Assembly: GCA_002687715.1 (NCBI GenBank)
Contig: NZBC01000207.1
Span: 1-43,853, forward strand
Source: Planctomycetota bacterium
GTDB taxonomy: Bacteria > Planctomycetota > GCA-002687715
Direction of reading: 5' to 3'
Length of the DNA: 43,853 bases
The translations under genes and the position numbers were made by a program. Under the pieces are notes generated by a model. The model did no database searches. It was given only the letters and a program-made list of their open reading frames with translations, and had not been told where the DNA came from. The stretch's first letter is position 1, and every line of letters starts with the position of its first letter. Positions 24,195-31,890 of this stretch are shown here, one piece after another.

Positions 24195-25457
24195 GTGCGA
24201 AACCCCCGCTCCCTCGCGTTGGTGCTCTCGATGCTCGTCTCCCTCGCTCCGGCCCAGGACGTGGTTCGGACGAGCGCATGGTCCGACTACCGTGGACCGA
24301 CCTGGGACGGTCAAGCGCCGGGTGCCGACGTTCCCCTGACGTGGAGCGAAAAGAAGAACATCGCGTGGAAGACTGAGATCCCCGGAGTGGGATACTCGTC
24401 GCCCGTAATCGCCAGCGGCCGGGCGTGGTTGACGACGTCGTCGCCCAAAGGGCGCAAGCTGTCCGTCATTGCCGTCGACCTGAAGACCGGGAAGAAGGTG
24501 GTCGACCGCGTCCTGTTCACGAACGACACCGACCAGAAGAAGAACGCATTCAACAGCTACGCCTCGCCGTCCCCTACGGCCGAGCCGGGCCGGGTGTTCA
24601 TCCACTTCGGCGAGTACGGCACCGCGTGCCTCGGTGCCTCGAGCGGCAAGACGCTGTGGTCCCGAACGGACATCCCACATGACAGCAAGGAGGGGCCGGG
24701 ATCGTCGCCGATCCTCTATCGTGACCTGCTGATCTTCAACTGCGACGGAATCGATGTGCAGTACGTCATCGCGCTCGACAAGAAGACGGGCAAGACGCGG
24801 TGGAAGACGAATCGTTCGATCGACCTGCGCAAGAAGCCCTCGGACATGCGCAAGGCGTTCAGCACGCCGATCATCGTGAACGTGGGTGGGCTACCGCGCC
24901 TGATCAGCACCGCCGCCGAGGGGACGATGGCGTACGACCCGATGACCGGCAAGGAGCTGTGGAAGTTCCGGCACTCCGGGTTCTCCAACTCCTCGCGACC
25001 ACTCTTCGCCGCCGGCATGCTCCTGCTCAACACCGGGTTCATGCGTCCGCGACTGATCGCGGCGAAGGCCGAGGGACGGGGCACCGTCACGCAATCCGCC
25101 GCCATCTGGAGCTACCGCCAGAGCGTCCCGACCATGTCGTCACCGGTCATCGTCGGCAAGCGCATCTACATGGTCAGCGACAAGGGGACCGCCACCTGCC
25201 TCGACCTCGAATCGGGCAAGCGCATCTGGCGCGAGCGTCTCGGCAGCTCCCACTGCTCCTCCCCCATCCACGCGGCGGGCCGGATCTACTTCTTCGACCG
25301 CGACGGAAAGACCACGGTCATCAAGCCCGGCGACACGTTCGAGAGGATCGCCGAAAACCAACTCGAAGCGCGATTCATGGCGTCGGCCGCGATCGACGGC
25401 AACGCGTTCATCCTGCGGTCAGTGAAACACCTTTACCGAATCGACGAAGAGCACTAG
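24195..25457 (+). CDS. Secreted PQQ-like beta-propeller protein
   Basis: 420 residues from a GTG at 24195 with signal peptide MRNPRSLALVLSMLVSLAPAQ. The opening WSDYRGPTWDGQAPGADVPLTWSEKKNIAWKTEIPG is the family signature. Strands include TGKKVVDRVLF, SGKTLWSRTDI, TGKTRWKTNRS, TGKELWKFRHS and SGKRIWRERLG, with a final LRSVKHLYRIDEEH. A TAGGAT box 60 bp upstream could be a -10 element, but the -35 is unclear. It is 15 bp from the next PQQ gene and probably shares a transcript with it. Confidence 0.85.
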   Translation: MRNPRSLALVLSMLVSLAPAQDVVRTSAWSDYRGPTWDGQAPGADVPLTWSEKKNIAWKTEIPGVGYSSPVIASGRAWLTTSSPKGRKLSVIAVDLKTGKKVVDRVLFTNDTDQKKNAFNSYASPSPTAEPGRVFIHFGEYGTACLGASSGKTLWSRTDIPHDSKEGPGSSPILYRDLLIFNCDGIDVQYVIALDKKTGKTRWKTNRSIDLRKKPSDMRKAFSTPIIVNVGGLPRLISTAAEGTMAYDPMTGKELWKFRHSGFSNSSRPLFAAGMLLLNTGFMRPRLIAAKAEGRGTVTQSAAIWSYRQSVPTMSSPVIVGKRIYMVSDKGTATCLDLESGKRIWRERLGSSHCSSPIHAAGRIYFFDRDGKTTVIKPGDTFERIAENQLEARFMASAAIDGNAFILRSVKHLYRIDEEH

Positions 25458-25472
25458 GACGAAAGGTCCTCC

Positions 25473-26801
25473 ATGTCGCGTAACCCGATCATCCGCGTCT
25501 GGTTCGTCCTCGCCGTCGCGGGCTGCGCCGGCAGCGTTCTCGCACAGGATGAGTGGCCCACGTGGCGAGGGCCGAGGGGTGACGGCGTCGCCCGGTCGGG
25601 CTCGCCCCCAACCGAGTGGAGCGAGCAGAAGAACATCAAGTGGAAGGTCGCGGTCCCCGGACTCGGAAGCTCATCCCCCATCGTGTGGAAGGACCGGATC
25701 TACCTGACGACGGCGATCGACACCAAGAAGACGCCCGACGGGAAGCCCGCTCCAGAGCCCGGATCGGGGCGTCGCGGTATCAACGCGAAGCCGACCGCGA
25801 TCCACGATTTCTTCGTCGTGTGCCTCGATCGCAAGGACGGCCGGGAGGTGTGGCGCCGGAAGGTGAATTCGGTCTTGCCCCACGAGGGCGGTCACTCGAC
25901 CGGGACCCAGGCGTCCAACTCACCGATCACCGACGGCGAGCGGCTGTACGCGTTCTTCGGGTCGCGGGGGATGCACTGCCTCGACCTGGACGGCAAGGTG
26001 CTGTGGTCGAAGGACCTCGGCCGGATGAAGACGATGTTCCGGTTCGGCGAAGGGGCCTCCCCCACGCTCTACGGCGATGCCCTCATCGTCAACTGGGACC
26101 ACCAGGGCGACTCGTTCCTCGCCGCGCTGAACAAGAAGACCGGAGATGAACTCTGGCGCAAAGACCGCAACGAGGGGACCACGTGGGCCAGCCCCGTCGT
26201 AGCGGAGGTCGATGGCAAGCCGCAGATCATCGTTGCGGGCGTGAAGGCATCGCGGGCCTATGATCTGAAGAGCGGCGACCTCATCTGGTCGTGCAAGGGC
26301 CAGGCGCGCTCCATCGTCCCGACGCCGATCCTCCATGACGGCCGGGTGATCCTCATGAGCTGGTTCATGAGAGGGTCGCTCCAGGTGATCCGGCTCTCCG
26401 GCGCCAAGGGCGACCTCGCCGACTCGAAGCACGTCGAGTGGACCCACTCCCGCAACTGCCCGTACGTACCGTCGGGACTGGTCTACGACGGACGCCTGTA
26501 TTTCATCCGCCAGAACAACGGCGTCCTGTCCTGCCTCGAAGCGAAGACCGGCAAGGTCTACTACGAGGGCGAACGACTCCGCGGGTTGAAGACGGTGTAT
26601 GCATCGCCGGTCGCCGCAGCGGGCCACGTCTACGTCACGAGCCGCGAGGGGCAGACCCTCGTCCTCAAGTCCGGCTCGACGTTCGAGAGGGTCGCGTTGA
26701 ACGAGCTCGACGACGTGTTCGACGCCAGCATCGCGATCGTAGGCGACGAGATGTACCTCCGCGGGTGGAAGCACCTGTACTGCATCGCGAAGACACCGTG
26801 A
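25473..26801 (+). CDS. Secreted PQQ-like beta-propeller protein
   Basis: 442 residues; ATG at 25473 with AAAGG upstream. Signal peptide MSRNPIIRVWFVLAVAGCAGSVLAQ. Opening DEWPTWRGPRGDGVARSGSPPTEWSEQKNIKWKVAVPGLGSSSPIVW matches the planctomycete PQQ-like family closely. Strands include DGREVWRRKVN, DGKVLWSKDLG, TGDELWRKDRN, SGDLIWSCKGQ and TGKVYYEGERL, ending MYLRGWKHLYCIAKTP. The Cys in AVAGC is not followed by a standard lipobox context, so ordinary secretion is more likely. Its stop overlaps the GTG of the truncated PEP-synthase-like gene. Confidence 0.87.
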   Translation: MSRNPIIRVWFVLAVAGCAGSVLAQDEWPTWRGPRGDGVARSGSPPTEWSEQKNIKWKVAVPGLGSSSPIVWKDRIYLTTAIDTKKTPDGKPAPEPGSGRRGINAKPTAIHDFFVVCLDRKDGREVWRRKVNSVLPHEGGHSTGTQASNSPITDGERLYAFFGSRGMHCLDLDGKVLWSKDLGRMKTMFRFGEGASPTLYGDALIVNWDHQGDSFLAALNKKTGDELWRKDRNEGTTWASPVVAEVDGKPQIIVAGVKASRAYDLKSGDLIWSCKGQARSIVPTPILHDGRVILMSWFMRGSLQVIRLSGAKGDLADSKHVEWTHSRNCPYVPSGLVYDGRLYFIRQNNGVLSCLEAKTGKVYYEGERLRGLKTVYASPVAAAGHVYVTSREGQTLVLKSGSTFERVALNELDDVFDASIAIVGDEMYLRGWKHLYCIAKTP

Positions 26802-27289
26802 GCGAGCCGCTCGGCGCCGACCTCGCCCACCTTGGACCCTCCTCCGCCGGAGGATTCGGAGGCAAGGCGGTCAATCTGTCGCGCATGGCATCCGACCCAG
26901 GGTTCGCGACGCCCGCCGGGACGGTGGTGTCGCGCATCGTCTTGCGCCGGTTCCTCGACGCGACCGGCCTCGGAAAAGCCGTCGACCGGCACTTGGAGGC
27001 TGCGGCAGCCGACGACGCAGTGACCGTGGAAAGGAGGTTCACCGCGCTGAAGGCGCGCGTCCTCGACACCGACCTTCCATCGGACCTGAGGCAGGTGCTG
27101 CGGGAGGCCATCGCGAGAGCGCGTGAGGAGCACCAGGCAGGTCCGCTCTGCTCTGGCGGGAGCGCGGACCTCCAGGTCCGCTCTGCTCTGGCGGCGCAGC
27201 CGGATCCGGACCCGGAGCGGACCTGGAGGTCCGCGCTCCCGTGGGTCACTACTTCCCGATGCAGTAGAGCGTGTCCCACGTGCGGATGA
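26798..27289 (+). pseudogene. Truncated PEP synthase/PPDK-like nucleotide-binding domain gene
   Basis: Reading from a GTG that overlaps the previous stop, the first 110 or so codons resemble the N-terminus of phosphoenolpyruvate synthase/pyruvate phosphate dikinase (PPDK_N): GGFGGKAVNLSRM, then FATPAGTVVSRIVLRRFLDATG and DLPSDLRQVLREAIARA. In intact enzymes the next block is the FAVRSSATAED loop of the ATP-grasp domain, followed by several hundred residues. Here similarity stops at about 27135, where the sequence enters a palindromic repeat (27139-27240). The frame then runs into the 3' end of the opposite gene and stops at 27289. So 5' remains of a much longer gene survive and the product (163 residues) would lack the catalytic parts. 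A genuine short protein cannot be excluded. Confidence 0.65.
27139..27240. repeat. Palindromic repeat element (about 100 bp)
   Basis: The left arm, GGGAGCGCGGACCTCCAGGT plus seven more bases (27158-27184), is the reverse complement of 27214-27240 with one mismatch in 27 positions. The arms are separated by about 29 bp. A 21-bp block at 27139-27159 is repeated directly at 27174-27194. A shorter relative is at 41401-41430. The layout resembles REP/BIME or MITE-like elements. Confidence 0.85.
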
Positions 27290-28589
27290 ACAGCGCACGG
27301 TGGGCGACCACGACCGATGACCGGATCTGGTCATCGTCGACTTCGCCCATGAACGTCTTGTGGACGATCTTGCCGGACTTCGCATCGACGACGATCACGA
27401 GACCGGTGTGGTTGATGCAGTAGACCTTGCCATCGTTGATGGTCGGGGACGCCCGCCAGAGATAGTCGCGTGGGACCTCGGTGCTCCAGACGACCTTGCC
27501 CGTCTTCGCGTTGACCTTGGACAGCGCGTACTGGACGTCGCTCAACACGTAGAAATGGCCGTCCCGATACGCAGGGCTGGGGACGTCGCTCGAGATGTTG
27601 TTGGGGCGCCCCTGGCTCTTCCAGGCCAGCGCCTTGGCGTCGAGCTTGCCGTCACCGCCGAGCTTGATCGCGTAGACCGGGGCCCGCTTCGGCGCGCAGA
27701 TCACCGCGACGCCGTCGCCCGAAACCACCGTGGGGACGAGACGCCAGGCGCGCTGTCGATGCCCCTCGTTCCACGTGCCCCAGCGCCACAGCTCCTTGCC
27801 TGACGCGGGGTCGTGCCCCGTAAGGACGTCCCCGCCGACGCAGAGGAGCTCCTTGCGGCCATCACCGCGAACGAAGGGGATCAGCGTCGCGTAGCACTCG
27901 AGCGACTCCATGCGGGCCGGTGACGGACGATCGTGCTTGTAGATGGTCTTGCCGGTGGCGGGGTCGATCGCGAGCAGAAACGACTTGATCTTGTCTCCCG
28001 ACCCGTCGCCGCCGCGGCGCCCCACCGGCACGTCGCGCTGGAGGATGGGCAGGAACAGCTTCCCTTCCCAGATCGTCGGACTCGCCGAGAACGTCCACTG
28101 GAACGCGAACTGGCCGTAGTCCTTCTGGAGGTTGCGGCTCCACCGCTTCATGCCTTCGTGGCCGAACCCGACCAGGTCGCCGTTGCCAAAGAAGAACACG
28201 ACGTTCTTGCCGTCCGTCGCAGGGGACGGCGACGAGTAGTTGGAGCGCCTCCCGCCCGTTCCACCGGGGTACCCCGACCCCGCGTCGTGCTTCCACAGGA
28301 TGTGGCCGTCCTGGCGGTTGATGCACATCGCCACGAGCTTGTCGCGCTTGCTGTCGACCGAGGACAGGAAGATGCGTTCGCCGACGACGATCGGTGTGCA
28401 CGCGCTCGGCCCCGGCATCTTCGTCTTCCACTTCACGTTCTTGAACTTGGAGAACGTGTCCGGGATACCTTTGACGTCGGCCGACCCGTCGTAGTTGGGA
28501 CCCCGCCAATGTGGCCAATCCTGGGCCGGCGCGGGCAGGATGATGAGGAGGGCGAGGGAGCAGACGACGAGGCGCGCGACGACGTTCAT
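27249..28589 (-). CDS. Secreted PQQ-like beta-propeller protein
   Basis: 446 residues from the ATG at 28589, preceded by GGAGAG; signal peptide MNVVARLVVCSLALLIILPAPAQ. Opening DWPHWRGPNYDGSADVKGIPDTFSKFKNVKWKTKMPGPSACTPIVVGERIF is the family signature. Strands include DGHILWKHDAG, TGKTIYKHDRP, SGKELWRWGTW, TGKVVWSTEVP and SGKIVHKTFMG, ending RTWDTLYCIGK. It converges on the truncated PEP-synthase-like frame, with the palindromic repeat 8 bp from its stop codon. A TAGTCT box lies 16 bp upstream of the ATG without a clear -35. Confidence 0.87.
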   Translation of the reverse strand: MNVVARLVVCSLALLIILPAPAQDWPHWRGPNYDGSADVKGIPDTFSKFKNVKWKTKMPGPSACTPIVVGERIFLSSVDSKRDKLVAMCINRQDGHILWKHDAGSGYPGGTGGRRSNYSSPSPATDGKNVVFFFGNGDLVGFGHEGMKRWSRNLQKDYGQFAFQWTFSASPTIWEGKLFLPILQRDVPVGRRGGDGSGDKIKSFLLAIDPATGKTIYKHDRPSPARMESLECYATLIPFVRGDGRKELLCVGGDVLTGHDPASGKELWRWGTWNEGHRQRAWRLVPTVVSGDGVAVICAPKRAPVYAIKLGGDGKLDAKALAWKSQGRPNNISSDVPSPAYRDGHFYVLSDVQYALSKVNAKTGKVVWSTEVPRDYLWRASPTINDGKVYCINHTGLVIVVDAKSGKIVHKTFMGEVDDDQIRSSVVVAHRALFIRTWDTLYCIGK

Positions 28590-28653
28590 GAAACTCTCCA
28601 GACTAAGGACGTCCGCGTAGTCTCGCCCGGGCGGAGCGGAGAGGCAATGGGGG

Positions 28654-29868
28654 TCAGGCGCTCTGGCTGGAAAGCGAGCGGATCTCCTCGGTGACCATCT
28701 CGGCCCACTTGGAATCCACGATGCCCGTGAGGAGGTCGACGAGACCACGCCGGAGATCGTCGTCGCGAGAGAGCCGGCTGAAGCTGAAGCCCTCACGGTA
28801 GTACGCTTCGACGAGCACGCGGAACCGATCGAACGCCTCCTGGTATTCCGCCGACCAGCCCGAGAACGACGCCAGCGCGCCCCCGGTCGAGCTCGCCATT
28901 GCGGCGTCCACGGCGTCCCCCGCGATCTCCGCCGACTTCATCGCCAGGTAGAGACCGGTCGAGTAGATCGGGTCCATGAAGCCGAGGGCGTCACCGACGA
29001 GGAGCCAACCCTCGCCTCCGTCGAACTTCGCGCGATAGGAGAAATCCGGCGCGACCTTGACCTCCATCGTGCGTCGCGCGCCCTTCAGGCGTTCGGCGAG
29101 CAGCGGGAAGCCGGCGATGGCCTCGTCCAGGATCTCGGCGGGGCTCCCCGATTGGGCGGCGATCCGCTCCGCCGGCGCAACGAGTCCGATGCTGACGGTG
29201 TCCGGTAGTGGGATGAACCAGATCCAGGACGACCGGTTGATCCGATAGATGAGAGTCGACCCCGCGTCCTTGCCGCAGTCGAGAGCCGCGTTCTCCCAGT
29301 GCGCGTAGACCGCCGTGTTCTCGAGCCCGGCGATGTGTTCGCGTCCGCCGAACTTCCGCGCGAGCAGCCCCTTCTGGCCGGACGCGTCGATCACGACTCG
29401 GGCTCGAACGTGGCGGTCCGGAGATCCCTCTCGACGAACGTACACCCCCGTCACTGCCTCACCGTCGGTTTCGAGCCCGGTGACATGAGTGCGCGTCTCG
29501 ACCGTCGCGCCACAGGAGCCGGCATGGTCGAGGAGCATGGCGTCGAAGTCGCTCCGAACCACCTGCCAGGTCTGGTGCATCCGGGAGTCACTCGCCTCTT
29601 CGAAGTAGAAGGGGCGACCGGGTCCGCGCTCGGAGATGAACTGGACGCCGTACTTCCGGGGGAACCCGAAGTCGTCCATCCGATCCAGGACCCCCAATCG
29701 GCCCAGGATCAGGTTCACCGCCGGGATCAACGACTCCCCGACCTGGAAGCGGGGGAACTCCCGCATCTCGAAGACGGCCACGGAACGACCCGCCTTGGCG
29801 AGCAGCCCGGCCGTCGCAGCGCCGGCGGGGCCTCCGCCGATGACGATCGCATCAAACTCGTGCGTCAC
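28654..29868 (-). CDS. Flavin-dependent halogenase-like (Trp_halogenase family) FAD oxidoreductase
   Basis: 404 residues. N-terminal FAD site IVIGGGPAGAATAG (GxGxxG at 11-16), VGESLIP (43-49) and flavin-contacting VGDALGF (291-297). Two motifs point to the flavin-dependent halogenase family rather than geranylgeranyl reductase: W-x-W-x-I-P (WIWFIP, 215-220) and F-x-x-P-x-x-S-x-G (FMDPIYSTG, 297-305). K72 in FPRKYGVQF lies where phenol/pyrrole-type halogenases have their catalytic lysine. Many family members are of unproven activity, so halogenation is inference. The start is an ATG about 36 nt downstream of a predicted transcription start. It is divergent from the radical SAM gene at 29991, sharing a 122-bp intergenic region. 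Confidence 0.75.
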   Translation of the reverse strand: MTHEFDAIVIGGGPAGAATAGLLAKAGRSVAVFEMREFPRFQVGESLIPAVNLILGRLGVLDRMDDFGFPRKYGVQFISERGPGRPFYFEEASDSRMHQTWQVVRSDFDAMLLDHAGSCGATVETRTHVTGLETDGEAVTGVYVRREGSPDRHVRARVVIDASGQKGLLARKFGGREHIAGLENTAVYAHWENAALDCGKDAGSTLIYRINRSSWIWFIPLPDTVSIGLVAPAERIAAQSGSPAEILDEAIAGFPLLAERLKGARRTMEVKVAPDFSYRAKFDGGEGWLLVGDALGFMDPIYSTGLYLAMKSAEIAGDAVDAAMASSTGGALASFSGWSAEYQEAFDRFRVLVEAYYREGFSFSRLSRDDDLRRGLVDLLTGIVDSKWAEMVTEEIRSLSSQSA

Positions 29869-29910
29869 GCTTCACCTATCGATCGAAGAGCCCCATCGTG
29901 TCCACTAGCG

Positions 29911-29939
29911 AGCATAAGGGTCCGGGCTTTTTGCTACAA
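29911..29939 (-). promoter_or_regulatory. Sigma70-like promoter for the halogenase-like gene
   Basis: Read on the minus strand, TTGTAG (29939-29934) and TATGCT (29916-29911) are separated by exactly 17 bp. Transcription would start near 29904 and run into the gene starting at 29868. The spacer includes an A-run (CAAAAAG), unusual in this GC-rich sequence. Confidence 0.5.
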
Positions 29940-29990
29940 CGGTCGGGGTGGACAGGACTTTCCTCCCCGAGGACCGATGCGGCCGACACG

Positions 29991-31340
29991 ATGACCACCA
30001 GCGAACCCAACTCCAACCAGCCCATCCTCCAGGTCGGCGGCCGCGAAGAGACGACGGTCGGCAACTACTTCGTCGCCAACTACCCACCGTTCTCGGTTTG
30101 GAATGAGGACCGGATTCACGACCTCGTACGGAATCGCCTGGACGAAGTCCCTGATCCCGGGGTTCCGTTCGGCCTGTACGTCCACGTCCCGTTTTGCCGG
30201 CGACGCTGCGATTTCTGCTACTTCCGGGTCTATACCGGGCGCGACGCAAAGGACGTCACCCGTTACCTCGATGCCGTCATCGCGGAGCTCGCCCGGTACG
30301 CAAGGCATCCGCGAATCCAGGGCCGCAAGCCGCGTTTCGTCTACTTCGGGGGCGGCACCCCTTCATTCCTCTCCGTGGACCAGCTCCGCTATCTGTTCAC
30401 CGGCCTGCAGCAGCATCTCCCGTGGGACGAAGCGCAGGAGGTCACCTTCGAGTGCGAGCCCGGAACCCTCGACGACGAGAAGATCCGGACGCTCAGCGAG
30501 CTCGGGGTCACGCGCCTGAGTCTCGGCGTCGAGAACTTCAACCCGGAGATCCTCGAGCTCAACAACCGGGCGCACCGGGCCAAGGAGATCGGTCTCGCCT
30601 ACGAGTCCGCGCGCGCAGCCAGCTTCCCCCAGATCAACATCGACCTCATCGCCGGCATGGTCGGCGAGACGGAGGAGAACTGGCAGGACTGCATCTCGAA
30701 GACGCGCGCACTCGCACCCGAGGCGGTCACCATCTACCAGATGGAGGCCCCCTACAACACGACGGTGTTCCGCAACATGAAGGACGGTGGCGAGGAGGTC
30801 GCGCCAGTCGCCGACTGGAAGACCAAACGCCGCTGGGTCGACCAGGCATTCGCCGCGCTCCAGGAGGACGGCTACCGCATCGGCAGCGCCTATACTGCGG
30901 TGAAGAGCGACGACGTCTCGTTCCTCTACCGCGACGGTCTGTGGCACGGCGCCGACATGCTCGGGCTCGGGGTCGCATCGTTCTCCCACCTGGGTGGACT
31001 GCACTTCCAGAACGAGCACGACCTCGAACCGTACGCGGACCGCGTCGAGGCCGGCGCGCTCCCGGTCCACCGCGGGCTGTCGATGTCCGACGACGAGAAG
31101 CTCATCCGTGAGTTCATTCTGCAGCTCAAACTCGGCACGGTCGGGACGCGCTACTTCCAGGACAAGTTTGGCGTCGACGTCCGGACGCGGTTCGAGGCGG
31201 GACTGCGCCAGCACGCCGACCATGGCTGGCTCAGTGTCGACGGCGAAACCATCACCCTGAGTCGTGCCGGCCTCCTGCGAGTCGACACGTTACTGCCCAG
31301 CTTTTTCCTCGACGCCCACCGCGACAAGCGGTACGCCTGA
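29991..31340 (+). CDS. HemN/HemW-like radical SAM protein
   Basis: 449 residues from the ATG at 29991; an earlier in-frame start would extend across the intergenic promoter region. It has the HemN-type radical SAM signature: YVHVPFCRRRCDFCYF, with the 4Fe-4S cysteines C69, C73 and C76 in C-x3-C-x2-C spacing, preceded by the HVPFC context of coproporphyrinogen-oxidase-like enzymes. Next come FVYFGGGTPSFLS (SAM-binding GGGTPS), FECEPGTLDDEK, RLSLGVENFNPEIL and INIDLIAGMVGETEENW. The C-terminal region (about 340-449) keeps a HemN-C-like layout. HemW/HemN relatives act in heme delivery, coproporphyrinogen oxidation, methylation or cyclopropanation. Context with a halogenase-like enzyme and a thioesterase favours a specialised reaction over housekeeping heme synthesis. 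It is 2 bp from the thioesterase gene. Confidence 0.8.
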   Translation: MTTSEPNSNQPILQVGGREETTVGNYFVANYPPFSVWNEDRIHDLVRNRLDEVPDPGVPFGLYVHVPFCRRRCDFCYFRVYTGRDAKDVTRYLDAVIAELARYARHPRIQGRKPRFVYFGGGTPSFLSVDQLRYLFTGLQQHLPWDEAQEVTFECEPGTLDDEKIRTLSELGVTRLSLGVENFNPEILELNNRAHRAKEIGLAYESARAASFPQINIDLIAGMVGETEENWQDCISKTRALAPEAVTIYQMEAPYNTTVFRNMKDGGEEVAPVADWKTKRRWVDQAFAALQEDGYRIGSAYTAVKSDDVSFLYRDGLWHGADMLGLGVASFSHLGGLHFQNEHDLEPYADRVEAGALPVHRGLSMSDDEKLIREFILQLKLGTVGTRYFQDKFGVDVRTRFEAGLRQHADHGWLSVDGETITLSRAGLLRVDTLLPSFFLDAHRDKRYA

Positions 31341-31342
31341 CC

Positions 31343-31810
31343 ATGGCGTGTGAATTCAAGATCCGCCGCCGTGTGGAGTTCGCCGAGACCGACATGGCCG
31401 GCATCCTCCACTTCTCCAACTTCTTCCGGTTCATGGAGGAGGCAGAGCACGCGTTCTTCCGATCGCTCGATCTCCGGGTCCACGCGGCCGGCGGCGCCGG
31501 CATGTGGGGCATGGCGCGGGCTCATGCGGAGTGCCGCTACCGGCGCCCTCTCCATTACGAGGATGTCGTGGAGCTGCACGTCGTCGTCCGCGAAATGACC
31601 GACAAGTTGATCATCTACGACGTCGTGTTCACGAACCGGGGGCGCGACGACGTCGACGACGGCGCCCACGAGTCAGCTCGAGGTTCGATGACCGCGATCT
31701 GCGTCGCGAAACCGGCGGGATCGGACCGCATGCGGGCGCGGTTGCTGCCTCCTGAGGTGGCGGAACGCGTCGAGGCGGCCGCGCCGGGCGTACTTCCGGC
31801 AGACAGCTGA
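31343..31810 (+). CDS. 4HBT/YbgC-type hot-dog acyl-CoA thioesterase
   Basis: 155 residues starting 2 bp after the radical SAM stop, so co-transcribed and probably co-translated. The N-terminal block FAETDMAGILHFSNFFRFMEEAEHAFF is the YbgC/4-hydroxybenzoyl-CoA thioesterase signature; D17 is the usual catalytic acid and H23/N26 correspond to the Y-H-x-N segment. Then AECRYRRPLHYEDVVELHVVVREM and LIIYDVVFTN complete the hot-dog strands, with an unusual Asp-rich insertion (RGRDDVDDGAHESARG) before GSMTAICVAK. It would hydrolyse a thioester (CoA or acyl-carrier protein). Substrate unknown; releasing a product of the neighbouring oxidoreductase and radical SAM enzyme is a reasonable guess. Confidence 0.85.
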   Translation: MACEFKIRRRVEFAETDMAGILHFSNFFRFMEEAEHAFFRSLDLRVHAAGGAGMWGMARAHAECRYRRPLHYEDVVELHVVVREMTDKLIIYDVVFTNRGRDDVDDGAHESARGSMTAICVAKPAGSDRMRARLLPPEVAERVEAAAPGVLPADS

Positions 31811-31890
31811 GCGAGAATCTCCCCTCGAAAACGCGACCACCGAAGAACAAGGGGCGAAGCAACTACTTCGCAACCCTGGAGCCTTCGGTC

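Noticed and set aside
29991..31340. Calling the radical SAM gene hemN or hemW outright
   Set aside because: The cysteine motif fits the superfamily, but the context (halogenase-like and thioesterase genes) and the lack of family-defining residues I can verify make a heme role unproven.
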